From Bacteroidota bacterium (GTDB lineage Bacteria; Bacteroidota; Bacteroidia; Bacteroidales; PUMT01): a stretch of 16,504 nt of DNA. The position numbers and the translations under genes are program-made. Position 1 is the first letter of the stretch; each line of letters begins with the position of its first letter. The notes under the pieces are model-generated. The model saw only the letters and a list, made by a program, of their open reading frames with translations. It did no database searches and was not told the DNA's origin. The stretch spans positions 1 through 16,504 of the forward strand of contig PXAP01000171.1 in the NCBI GenBank assembly GCA_003567115.1, in the 5' to 3' direction. This document shows positions 8,901 through 16,385 of this stretch, one piece after another.

Positions 8901-9134
8901 GCCCGATGGATTTGATTGAAATTCAAAACCGTTGAACCGGGCGAGCTCAGTTCCTGTCCCAATCCACAGATAACCTGAGGGATCCTGGTTTATAGTGTAT
9001 ACAAACCGGTGAGGGAGACCCTGTTCTATCCCAAAGTTGCGAAACTGGTAAACCTGTGCCTTAATTGACAGGGAGATAATAATCTGAATAACAGCTACAA
9101 TTATTATTTTTTTCCAGGGAAATAACTTTGGCAT
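5982..9134 (-). CDS. Membrane sensor: two-propeller Reg_prop, Y_Y_Y, TM, coiled coil and SpoIIE/PP2C phosphatase
   Basis: This 1050-residue envelope sensor has a signal peptide at about 1-26 (ending IKA before Q27). Fourteen propeller repeats of the form D-x-x-G-x-hydrophobic-W-hydrophobic-G-T begin near 51, 92, 132, 174, 218, 264, 313, 353, 397, 441, 483, 521, 563 and 607, enough for two seven-bladed propellers. A Y_Y_Y domain (about 660-735) precedes one membrane helix (about 742-763) and a charged coiled coil (about 768-812). The cytoplasmic SpoIIE/PP2C phosphatase domain (826-1050) keeps likely metal-binding Asp residues in SGDFYW (Asp841), CADSTGHGVPGAFMS (Asp859), FSDGYPD (Asp988) and VDDVLF (Asp1041/1042). 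No histidine kinase or DNA-binding domain is present. The family is expected to dephosphorylate an anti-sigma antagonist or a similar Ser/Thr-phosphoprotein when a periplasmic ligand binds. The partner is not encoded here. It is the last gene of the minus-strand operon. Confidence 0.9.
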   Translation of the reverse strand: MPKLFPWKKIIIVAVIQIIISLSIKAQVYQFRNFGIEQGLPHRFVYTINQDPSGYLWIGTGTELARFNGFEFQSNPSGDSLPADFVITSYHDSGGRIWFGHNSGSVSVLENNKIKVLDNKGMATRITGIAEDSEGNILFSSQQHGLLVADQNMNTILYQENFTSRPVTAIAFADNNELLIGTFEGLYSYRYSPGSNPEMDKLIDAVPRAEISDILPLDDKGIFVGTRGRGLFHLEKEAGNIYKATDTGDRHGLGYANIESVYPDKSDNLWVSTRGEGVFKIINYFGPGTDIEVINFTSENGLAADIVYSSFQDIEGNYWFTTYNGLSMLADKAFSFYRSFDEPFGRNVLAVYSDENHIWLGGESGLLRISKENTENRVFYGTGRGLPFDMVTAITSCDDNHIWIGTAGNGIYRLAEGTQRAMQFHVSANSLENIINDLNYSQGILRAATNNGVIEFNLQTGEVNNYTTNEGLPHNQIRSIYRDYDNINWIATRSNRLVDVAVNNIIRIAGVELDFVAITQDNKGRMWTATNGNGIIKITNDTIVQLTTDEGLHSNFCYSMITGQDGNIWIGHRLGLSRVDPDNYHVRTYGTESAITGDFNFNAVHKGPDGVLLFGTSDGLVSYDLSEEKTTYPPPLLNITSLQISDEEYKSIDRVSLPYGSYRVRIEFIGLNYSGPEKVLYQYKLDGYDLDWSDLSDQRFAYYPRLDDGDFDFLLRAYNQEGVATEAPLSLSVIIDKPFWKKWYFFVSVAVFGGLLFLMIIKVRERNLRIEKERIEKELAVRTKEVIEQKDEIEHKNRDITDSINYARRIQASILPPISKIRKNFSDYFVFYQPRDIVSGDFYWFDQVNDNKFLIVCADSTGHGVPGAFMSMIGTTLIKDICMRKNINSPSDILATLDREITTTLNQNIDPSIKSTDGMDITVCEFDLDNRYLRFSSAMRPIMMLHKGELTYIRGSRNSIGGYYTEYKDFENQGYQLNPGDIVYLFSDGYPDQFGGPIGKKFKMVRLKNLLTDICHKPMKEQYEYVRNNFNIWKGEYEQVDDVLFMGIKV

Positions 9135-9158
9135 TGTTTTTAACAGGGTTTGAAATGG

Positions 9159-10133
9159 TTAATCGTCTCTTGGTCTGACGCCGATGCTGTACTTATATTG
9201 AGGAACACCGCCGATAGGTATTACATAAAACGGCAGCGCCCGGTCATACTGGTTTCGTATACTTATAACCACGTTATTATTCCTGATCAGGGGGCTTTGT
9301 TGCTTGTGAAACTGAAGGTCAAGGGATGTGTTGCGTTCTTCCTCGAATACGGAAAATTCATCATGCACCCATTCATCGTCGCCCGACACACTCAGCAACT
9401 GCCCCTGCCTCTCATACGATACCAGCCTGATAAGTCCGTCATCATCCCAGTCAAAATTTGAGACCCTGACAGATATTGTTTCCTCGTCTATAAAAGGGTA
9501 TATATGAGAAACCTGTTTCGGATCATTCCACAGGCGGAATGTGTAGCTGTAGGCAAATGCGTTGCCGCCCTCTACAGGAATGTTCCGGTCGGGTTGTGTA
9601 GAGAGGAAATAACGGTAAAGATTGCCGTCATTACCCTCTACACCCTGTGCTATGATTTTGAAAACATTTCCCCGGAATTTCTCTACGTACTCGCCTTCCA
9701 TAGGATCAAAAGGCCCGAAGGTATACCAGGTGGCGTCGTATTCCGGCTCATTGCCGAATGTTCTTGATGCGAGCAGGTTGCCACTGCGGTAATTACCAAC
9801 AGGTTTGGTTTCCTGCGCATCAGGATGAGACCATGCTTCTTCTCCTCCGTAGACAGAAAAGTTGACTTTAGTATTCCAGTAACCGTTTATTTCGTCGATA
9901 CTTCCTCCTGTCCCGGGGTTGTAAACCCTTATGAATACGGGTTCGGTATGTTCTTCGGGAATAAGGAAAAAGAATGTTTGTGTAAAATTATCGTCTCCCC
10001 AGGAGGGGCAGGCATCGCCTCCGAAGGTAACAAGGTAGGGGATGTTCTCATCCGGAGCCGGTACGGGTTGTGCCGGCAGGTCATTTAAAATTACCGGAAG
10101 GGCAAATAAAATCAAGAAAATATGGTTTCTCAT
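9159..10133 (-). CDS. Exported protein of unknown function, 324 residues
   Basis: I do not recognise this family. A signal peptide is clear (MRNHIFLILFALPVIL, cleavage near Ala21-Gln22). The mature part is about 300 residues, apparently beta-rich, acidic and aromatic, with one Cys (Cys42) and Asp-rich turns such as FDWDDDG (227-233) and GDDEWVHDE (251-259) that could bind calcium. There is no lipobox, no membrane segment after the signal peptide and no T9SS-type C-terminal domain; the chain ends RPRDD. It starts 163 bp after the PD40/PKD gene and stops 24 bp before the sensor gene, so it is almost certainly co-transcribed with the sensor. It could be a periplasmic partner or ligand-binding subunit of that sensor, or a surface protein exported with the T9SS genes upstream. 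Both ideas are inference from position. Confidence 0.7.
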   Translation of the reverse strand: MRNHIFLILFALPVILNDLPAQPVPAPDENIPYLVTFGGDACPSWGDDNFTQTFFFLIPEEHTEPVFIRVYNPGTGGSIDEINGYWNTKVNFSVYGGEEAWSHPDAQETKPVGNYRSGNLLASRTFGNEPEYDATWYTFGPFDPMEGEYVEKFRGNVFKIIAQGVEGNDGNLYRYFLSTQPDRNIPVEGGNAFAYSYTFRLWNDPKQVSHIYPFIDEETISVRVSNFDWDDDGLIRLVSYERQGQLLSVSGDDEWVHDEFSVFEEERNTSLDLQFHKQQSPLIRNNNVVISIRNQYDRALPFYVIPIGGVPQYKYSIGVRPRDD

Positions 10134-10296
10134 TGTCAGGGTTTTTCTGCATTATGGGATACTTTCCTGCTACAATTTAAAGCCAGTAAGTTAATAAATA
10201 AATATAATATGCTTTTATATACGGTTAAAACGGTAAACTGTTTCTTTTTTATACAAAAACATAAAAAGTAAGGTTTTACCGGTTCAGGTCATCATA

Positions 10297-11748
10297 TCAA
10301 TGTGAGGGGCCCGGCTGACTGTTAATTTCAGTGTTGCCGGCAGGAGATGCCAGGATAACAATATTTTTGTAGACACATCTTCTTTGTTGCCCGTAGGGGG
10401 AGTCCGGATCAGAAAGAACACCCAGTCTTATCTCATAGATCCCCGGGTCAGTATAAGTGTGAAAAATCTCTTCTCCCGTGGCCCTGATACCGTCGCCCGG
10501 TTCCCAGTAATACTCATCTACATCGAAATTTCTCAGATAGGTTTCCGAGGCATCCAGTCTGATCTGTTGATTTACATAAGCAGTATCGGGGGAGGTGATA
10601 AAAGGCTGTTCTATTCTGGGGATTGTAAAATTGTAATATGCAACATTGGATTGAACTTCTTTGGTAATAATATCTACCACATCAAGACGTACCTGGTAGG
10701 TACCGATATCCTCAAAGCAATGCTCAGCCTCCATTCCCCTGATCCTGGTGCCATCTCCCATATCCCATTCAAGGTAAAGGGTAGTGGTATCTATTTTTTC
10801 TGCAGTTTTTTCAAAAAAAACATAGCAAAGCTGTGGTTCGCGTATGCTGTCGCATTGAGAAAAAACGGGAAAAGTAGAAACAAAGGAATAGATGTTGTCA
10901 CTTCCCTCCCTGTTGGAGGTGAAGTATCCGTTTACCAGTTCCCGGCTGGCAATAAATCCGAAATCATCGGCTTCTGAGTTGAATGGTTCGGGAAGCCTGA
11001 CAGGACTTTGCCATCTGTTGTTCCTGAATATACTGAAAAACAGGTCAAGAGAGCCAGGGGTATTATTATCTGAAGAAAAATAGAGCCGGCCTCCCGGGTG
11101 AATGTATGGAAAAACCTCATCATGCCCGGAATTTATTTCTTTGCCAAGGTTTACAGGTGGTGACCAGCTGTAAGCCTGCAGTGTTGATGAATATATATCC
11201 ATTCCCCCGTATCCGCCGGGCATATCGCTTGAAAAATAGAGTGTTTTGCCATCACTGCAAATACTGGGATGAGCTACGTTGTAATTACTGCTGTTATAAG
11301 GAAAGGGGGTGATATTGATCCATCCTCCGTCAGAATATTCGGCCATGAAAATTCCCAGTTTTGAAGCTTCTCTTCCACTTCCGGGAATATTTCTTGTAAA
11401 GTAGATTTTCGAGCCATCAGGTGAAAAGCTTACCGGTCCGTCATGATAATTGCTTCTGAGACTTTTATCCAGCAGTTCCGGTTTTCTCCATTTCCCTGAT
11501 TCCCGCTTGTCTGCGTAATAGATATTAAAGAGCCTTTCCCCCTCATCTGTCAATCTTGAGATAAGGAATTCCTCCCGGCGGTTGGTGGTAAATACAATAC
11601 CCTGCCGGTAAAAAGCAGGGGCAAACTCATCGAACTCATCGCTGGTAAAGGGAAGACGGCTTATATCGTAAAAATCACCTTGTTGAGCTTGTCCTTCAAA
11701 GGCAGTAAGAAAAGAGATAATCAATATGACAGAGAATTGTTTCATCAT
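10297..11748 (-). CDS. Exported PD40 beta-propeller protein with two PKD domains
   Basis: This 483-residue protein has a signal peptide ending GQA (cleavage near 21-22). At least five PD40/TolB-like blades follow, with the phrases FSPDGSKIYFTRN (108-120), CSDGKTLYFSSD (164-175), HPGGRLYFSSD (217-227), and weaker copies near 41-60 and 261-289. Two PKD modules end the chain, WDMGDGTRIRG (328-338) and YWEPGDGIRATG (414-425). PD40 proteins are regular neighbours of PorP/SprF; PorE-type T9SS components combine PD40 with a peptidoglycan-binding OmpA domain, but no OmpA domain is present here. Its first ATG (11748) overlaps the porP stop as TAATG, so translation is coupled. A second ATG three bases on is equally plausible. 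The likely role is a periplasmic or surface accessory protein of the secretion cassette, inferred from context. Confidence 0.85.
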   Translation of the reverse strand: MMKQFSVILIISFLTAFEGQAQQGDFYDISRLPFTSDEFDEFAPAFYRQGIVFTTNRREEFLISRLTDEGERLFNIYYADKRESGKWRKPELLDKSLRSNYHDGPVSFSPDGSKIYFTRNIPGSGREASKLGIFMAEYSDGGWINITPFPYNSSNYNVAHPSICSDGKTLYFSSDMPGGYGGMDIYSSTLQAYSWSPPVNLGKEINSGHDEVFPYIHPGGRLYFSSDNNTPGSLDLFFSIFRNNRWQSPVRLPEPFNSEADDFGFIASRELVNGYFTSNREGSDNIYSFVSTFPVFSQCDSIREPQLCYVFFEKTAEKIDTTTLYLEWDMGDGTRIRGMEAEHCFEDIGTYQVRLDVVDIITKEVQSNVAYYNFTIPRIEQPFITSPDTAYVNQQIRLDASETYLRNFDVDEYYWEPGDGIRATGEEIFHTYTDPGIYEIRLGVLSDPDSPYGQQRRCVYKNIVILASPAGNTEINSQPGPSH

Positions 11749-12659
11749 TAAAAATATCGTGGATTGACAACGTTAACCCTGAATCTGAAATCATAAATAA
11801 GCATTATCTCATGTGAACCGCTGTTATAATTACTCAGTGGGCCGAGGGAGTAGTCGTAGGTATATCCTAATCTTAATCTCTCGTTCATCTGGACCTTAAA
11901 AAGGCCCACCAGTGCATCTTCAACCCTGTATGAAGCTCCTATCCATATAAGATCTCCCAGAATAAATGAAAGGTTTGCATCGATCTGAACGGGGCTTTTT
12001 TCATTATACTTGACCAGAAAGCTTGGCTTTAACTTAAAGCCTCCCCTCCCGATAACCACGCCCCCGGTAACGAGGTAATTATAATTTCTCATATCATGGT
12101 ATTGAACAGCTTTGGCATTTCTTGTGCTGTCACTCAAAAAGAAGGGGATGGATGCACCCATATAAAAACGGTTGGTATAATAATAAATACCAAAGCCAAA
12201 ATTGGGCAGCATATCCCGGGTGGCCGGTTCAGTAAAAATCTCATCGCCGGGATCATGCAGTGACAGGTTGCTCCAGTTTACATTCCTGTTAACACCCCCT
12301 GCCTTCAGTCCAAGGGCAAGTCTTCCCCCGTTGAGGGGAATCCGGTAAGCATAGTTAATGTAGAGGCTGGTATTGTTTCTTACATCAATTTGTTCATTAT
12401 TCAGGAAGAGCCCGAGAGCAATATTCTCATTTTTCATGGGTGTATGCATGCTGAGGGTTTGTGACACGGGGGCTCCGTCAAACCCCACCCACTGGTTCCT
12501 GTATCCCATTGATATATTGAATACATCACGGCTGCCTGCATAGGCAGGGTTAAGGGCAAGTCCGTTAAGCATGTACTGGCTGTAAACCGGGAACAGATGC
12601 TGTGATTTTATCCCGGGGGCAAAAAGAATAAGCAATAATATTATTAATAATTTTTTCAA
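11748..12659 (-). CDS. PorP/SprF-family outer-membrane protein of type IX secretion
   Basis: The signature region after the signal peptide is clear: QYMLNGLALNPAYAGSRD, then YRNQWVGFDGAPVSQTLS and a long stretch of alternating beta strands ending YDFRFRVNVVNPRYF. PorP/SprF proteins are outer-membrane barrels that work with T9SS to bring type B sorting-domain proteins, such as SprB-like adhesins, to the surface. I chose the TTG at 12659 as start, giving 303 residues and a textbook signal peptide (M-KKLLIILLLILFAPGIKS, then Q). It lies 10 nt after the stop of the upstream gene. ATG codons at 12719 and 12713 are in frame but would overlap the upstream gene by about 45-50 nt and add an unusual polar leader. 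The family is certain, the start less so. Several porP paralogues usually exist per genome, so no specific symbol is given. Confidence 0.9.
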   Translation of the reverse strand: MKKLLIILLLILFAPGIKSQHLFPVYSQYMLNGLALNPAYAGSRDVFNISMGYRNQWVGFDGAPVSQTLSMHTPMKNENIALGLFLNNEQIDVRNNTSLYINYAYRIPLNGGRLALGLKAGGVNRNVNWSNLSLHDPGDEIFTEPATRDMLPNFGFGIYYYTNRFYMGASIPFFLSDSTRNAKAVQYHDMRNYNYLVTGGVVIGRGGFKLKPSFLVKYNEKSPVQIDANLSFILGDLIWIGASYRVEDALVGLFKVQMNERLRLGYTYDYSLGPLSNYNSGSHEIMLIYDFRFRVNVVNPRYF

Positions 12660-12669
12660 TTTACCCGGT

Positions 12670-15600
12670 TTAACGTTTAAGTACAATAAATCCTTTATAT
12701 GAATACTGATCATCAACACTCAGTATATAGTAATAGGTGTCTTCCGGCAGGGGCGCTCCGCTCTGGTTTCTGCCTTCCCAGTCGTTGCGGTAATTGACCG
12801 CTCTGTAAACCACGTTACCCTGACGGTTGAAAATGGTCAGCTCGTTATGGGTTGAATTTTCAAGGCCCTTAATTACAAACCTGTCATTAAAACCGCTGTT
12901 GTTCGGAGAAAAGCCGGTGGGCGCATCAAGATCTCTGATCATGATCGTGACCTGATCGGATACCGGCTCACAGACTCCATTGTATATTGTCCATAAAAAA
13001 ATATTATGGCCGAAGCTCATATCTGTCACCAGAGTACCGGGATCTTCCGGAAAAATTATATTTCCTCTTCCTTCCACAAGCTGCCACACTCCATATGCTG
13101 CTTCCATGGTTTCAGGAAGCTCAGCTTCCATCCGGCTTTCAAACAGATACTGCAGATCCTGGTCATCTCCGGCAGAAACTTCAACAGGCTGTTCATAAAA
13201 TGTGACCGAAATCTCTTCACTTGCCTGGCACTGCCAGTTTGTTTCGGTCCATGATATCCCGTGGGTACCATATTCTTCAACCGTTATAACTGCATCGGGG
13301 CTGGCAGGATCAGGACTGAACTGTGCTGCCGCCGATGATATTTCCCATAGTGCCCTGCCAAAGCTTGGTGTGGCATTCAGATCAAAAACCTGTCCGCAGA
13401 TCTCCCCCCCTGTGCCGGCGTCAGGCTCGGGATAGGCGTAAACCCTTACGCTTGCCGCACCTGTCAGATGTTCATCAACAGCCGAACAACCAAATCTGTC
13501 TGTCATAGATACGATATGATAGGAGTAGGTCATTGAATCCTGCGCTTCGGGGCTGACATCTGTCGTGTAGGTGGTGTTGTTTATTCCTTCCCGGGAATAA
13601 TTTTCCTGCCCGTCAGTAAACACCAGGTCCCACGGGCTTTCACCACGGAGACTGAATCTGATCGCGGACTGTTCTCCGAGGCATATGGTGTCGGATGTTT
13701 CAATTATCTCTGCATATGCAACAGGATAAAAGTCCACTTTAACAGTGTTGCTTGTATCTTTACATGCATCATTAATTCCGCTGTAAACAACTCTCCTGAA
13801 ATATGTTGTGTCTGAAAGCCCGGGTGAAAGAAAATCCCTGCTCTCATTGTCGTCTGCTTCTGCTGACCATGGATCGTTATTCGAAGAATATTCCCACAAA
13901 TATCTGTAGTTTCCGTCACCGCCTCCGGGTTCCGACCCTTCAAAAAGTCCGGGTGCATACATGTAACAGATTGTCTGGTCGGCTGAAATTGAATTGTTGG
14001 TAATAAGCGGCAGCACTGCAATGGTGTGTGGGGGACTACGGTCCAGGCATACACCCGATTCTACTGTTCTCCTGTACCGGGTGGTAGCGGTCAGCGACCC
14101 GGGGGTATAGCCGGCAGTATCGCCGTTTTCATCGATCTGACTCCATTCTTCGTTTGTTGTGCTTTCCCAGTTAAAGCTATAGGTTCCGGCACCGAGTCCG
14201 CCGCCCGGCTGCCCGGGTGCCGAAACAGCTTGTGGTGTGTCACCGTGGCACATTGTCTGGTCATCATCGAGTATGTTATTTGTTATGGCCGGGTGCACAT
14301 CAACATTGACACGATTCGAGGTGTCGACACACACTCCTGAAAGTGCTATTCTTGTAAAGGAGGTTGAGTCTAAAAGGGGAGGGGGGCTATAGTTTATTCC
14401 TTCATTTTCATTATCGGCTTCCATCCATTCCTGGCCAGCTTCATTATGTTTATACCATTTGTATTCAAATATGCCTGTCCCTCCCTGCTCCGGTTCAGGC
14501 CCCGTGAGAGTCGATGGGGTTTCACCTTCACAGATCAGTTGTCCGCCGGATATGGTGTTGCCCGTAATTTTGGGTTGTACCGTAATGGTAATAACATTGC
14601 TTGAGTCAATTACGGGGTCGTCATCATCATCATCTTTAACCACCCTCAGGAACTCGGTGGCCTGGGTAAGCAGGCCCGGCTGGTAGTGCTGTTCATCGGC
14701 CCCTGCTATAGTCTCCCACTCGGTTGATCCTGACTCTCTTCTCAGCCAAATGTAAACATAAGGTCTCTCTCCGCCCCTGGGCTGGGTACCCTCCAGAATA
14801 TCGGGTGCAGTATCTTCACATATTGTTTCCCTCTCCGTACGTATCCCGTTAAAAAGCAGTCCGTTCAGAGATAATTCAAGCTCCCCTATTACTCCTCCCG
14901 TCACTGCGATGGTAGTTCCGTGATCATTGTTTTGCTGCAGGTTGGTGCCGCTTGCCCCCTGATCTAGAACCGGATTTATGTTGGGGCTCAGACTTGTGCC
15001 GGGATGTATTATTGTCCCGCCGCCCCCGCCCCCTCCCGGTCCTGCCATTGTTTCATAATCAACATCTCCTCCATCTCCTCCGCGGGCATAAAGGTTCAGG
15101 TTACCGATAAAGTTGTCAATCGAGGCAACAATGGTGCCGCCTCCGCCGCCGCCTCCGGCTCCCGCTGTGGCAGCCACGGTTACACTGCCTCCGTCGGCAT
15201 AAATACCAAAATCTTCCGTGCTTTCTATATAATTTGCCAGAATTATTGCAATACCGCCGCCATGGCCTCCGGGTGAAGCCTTTCTGTCGCCAAACTCCGT
15301 GGAACCGCCGCCACCGCCCCCCATATAGAAGCGGTTACGGAAAAATCCCTGTTCATCAAGCAGGTTGTCGGAAATACTGGATCCGCGAATACCTCCCAGT
15401 CCCTGGCCGTCGACCAGGAATTCCGGGCAGTCTTCTGATTCATTGCCTCCGTAACCGCCAAATCCGTAATTGGAACCACCTCCGCCTCCGGCAAAAAGGC
15501 CGTTTCCGCCGCCCCCACCTGTCGCCATCCTTCCGAATCCATGTATAAAATATTCGTCCAGAAGATCCGGATCGGGTTCTTCGTCCTCCGGGTCAGAATA

Positions 15601-16305
15601 ATAATAGGTTACCGGGCCTTCTCCTTTCTTCCCCGCTTTTCCGGAGCCCCCGGGAAAGAATAATTTACTGTAGGTATCAGGGTCACTTGCACCACATTCA
15701 TTGTCAGAAAGTGTTGGAGTACCACCCCTGAATCCCCGGGCTGTTGCATCAATATCGGCTTCCAGGGTAAGGGTGTTGGTAACAATTATGGCAAGTACCC
15801 CTCCTGTACCTGTTTCCGGGTTCCATGGCTCCGGTTCGAGTGTGCCGGTGACCCTGGCCGATTCATATCCTCTTACCCTGACAAGCTGGGCTGTTTCAAT
15901 GGCGTTGTACTCCTTGAGGAATTCACGGGTAAAAATTATGGTATCGTTATTGACCTGGTCTATCAGGAGAAATTCATAATTACCCGAGTTGTTCATATCC
16001 TGTTGCCTGCCAAACTCCTCTATATCATCATGGGTAAAAACACTCATACCTTTCATCTGAATCAGCAGGGCGGTGTCGCCCGGCTGGAAGGGATGATCCG
16101 TGTCACTCAGGATAACAGCCTGATCGCCCCATATTGAATCAACCGCCGCGTACTGGTTAATAACACCTGAGATCTGAGATTGGGTGTACCCGGCTGATAC
16201 ATATAATACAGACAGATAAAGCAACAGTGACAGGATATTCAGTTGCTTTATCCCGTTTCTTATTATAACTGAATTAAACCCGTAATTAATCAAATCTGCT
16301 GACAC
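12670..16305 (-). CDS. Large secreted glycine-rich/Ig-like protein with type B T9SS C-terminal domain
   Basis: This 1211-residue, probably cell-surface or released protein has an N-terminal export signal (hydrophobic core about 22-38). Its modules in order are: a conserved-looking beta domain (about 44-190); a glycine-rich segment (262-431) with runs of five to seven Gly recurring every 39-40 residues near 350, 389 and 429; four Ig-like repeats of about 92-95 residues (486-577, 578-671, 672-766, 767-861), each opening with a Cys near its start; further beta domains (about 862-1125); and a gliding-motility-type C-terminal domain (1127-1211) from APTGFSPNNSGFNDRF to SYKGFIVLKR. That last domain is the type B sorting signal that uses T9SS with PorP/SprF, and a porP gene follows directly. 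The start is GTG; no in-frame ATG was seen before the signal peptide. The likely role is adhesin or surface coat; the ligand is unknown. Confidence 0.88.
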   Translation of the reverse strand: MSADLINYGFNSVIIRNGIKQLNILSLLLYLSVLYVSAGYTQSQISGVINQYAAVDSIWGDQAVILSDTDHPFQPGDTALLIQMKGMSVFTHDDIEEFGRQQDMNNSGNYEFLLIDQVNNDTIIFTREFLKEYNAIETAQLVRVRGYESARVTGTLEPEPWNPETGTGGVLAIIVTNTLTLEADIDATARGFRGGTPTLSDNECGASDPDTYSKLFFPGGSGKAGKKGEGPVTYYYSDPEDEEPDPDLLDEYFIHGFGRMATGGGGGNGLFAGGGGGSNYGFGGYGGNESEDCPEFLVDGQGLGGIRGSSISDNLLDEQGFFRNRFYMGGGGGGSTEFGDRKASPGGHGGGIAIILANYIESTEDFGIYADGGSVTVAATAGAGGGGGGGTIVASIDNFIGNLNLYARGGDGGDVDYETMAGPGGGGGGGTIIHPGTSLSPNINPVLDQGASGTNLQQNNDHGTTIAVTGGVIGELELSLNGLLFNGIRTERETICEDTAPDILEGTQPRGGERPYVYIWLRRESGSTEWETIAGADEQHYQPGLLTQATEFLRVVKDDDDDDPVIDSSNVITITVQPKITGNTISGGQLICEGETPSTLTGPEPEQGGTGIFEYKWYKHNEAGQEWMEADNENEGINYSPPPLLDSTSFTRIALSGVCVDTSNRVNVDVHPAITNNILDDDQTMCHGDTPQAVSAPGQPGGGLGAGTYSFNWESTTNEEWSQIDENGDTAGYTPGSLTATTRYRRTVESGVCLDRSPPHTIAVLPLITNNSISADQTICYMYAPGLFEGSEPGGGDGNYRYLWEYSSNNDPWSAEADDNESRDFLSPGLSDTTYFRRVVYSGINDACKDTSNTVKVDFYPVAYAEIIETSDTICLGEQSAIRFSLRGESPWDLVFTDGQENYSREGINNTTYTTDVSPEAQDSMTYSYHIVSMTDRFGCSAVDEHLTGAASVRVYAYPEPDAGTGGEICGQVFDLNATPSFGRALWEISSAAAQFSPDPASPDAVITVEEYGTHGISWTETNWQCQASEEISVTFYEQPVEVSAGDDQDLQYLFESRMEAELPETMEAAYGVWQLVEGRGNIIFPEDPGTLVTDMSFGHNIFLWTIYNGVCEPVSDQVTIMIRDLDAPTGFSPNNSGFNDRFVIKGLENSTHNELTIFNRQGNVVYRAVNYRNDWEGRNQSGAPLPEDTYYYILSVDDQYSYKGFIVLKR
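13723..14850 (-). repeat. Four tandem Ig-like repeats within the secreted protein
   Basis: Four consecutive units of about 280 bp encode residues 486-577, 578-671, 672-766 and 767-861. Shared landmarks are an opening C-x-x-x-x-P, a middle Y-x-W with a following W, a P-G-L/S-L turn before T-x-F/Y-x-R, and a late Cys followed by D-x-S. Cys pairs 592/659, 686/753 and 780/848 could form one disulfide per unit. The first unit keeps only Cys496. Confidence 0.75.
15013..15522 (-). repeat. Glycine-rich coding repeat
   Basis: This segment encodes residues 262-431, with poly-Gly runs separated by short hydrophobic strands (GGGIAIILANYI, GGGTIVASIDNFI, GGGTIIHPG) at 39-40 residue intervals. On the plus strand it appears as CCGCC-type runs. 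It is markedly more GC-rich than the rest of the window, as follows from its Gly codons. Confidence 0.7.
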
Positions 16306-16385
16306 ATTATATTTTTGATAAGTTTTTCAGTCTTGCATCAAGAGGTTATATACCCGGACTTTCAAATGCCCAATAAATTGTATCT

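Noticed and set aside
10228..10250. Plus-strand hairpin AAACGG-TAAA-CTGTTT with a T-run, like an intrinsic terminator
   Set aside because: No plus-strand gene ends nearby, and on the minus strand the tail is missing and one pair is lost, so it terminates nothing evident.
10384..10977. 197-codon plus-strand frame antisense to the PD40-PKD gene
   Set aside because: The opposite strand encodes clear PKD and PD40 motifs; this frame has no recognisable domain.
15013..15522. CCGCC-rich runs as a DNA-level satellite or CRISPR-like array
   Set aside because: They are codons for glycine in an intact frame with uneven spacing; no constant repeat-spacer pattern exists.
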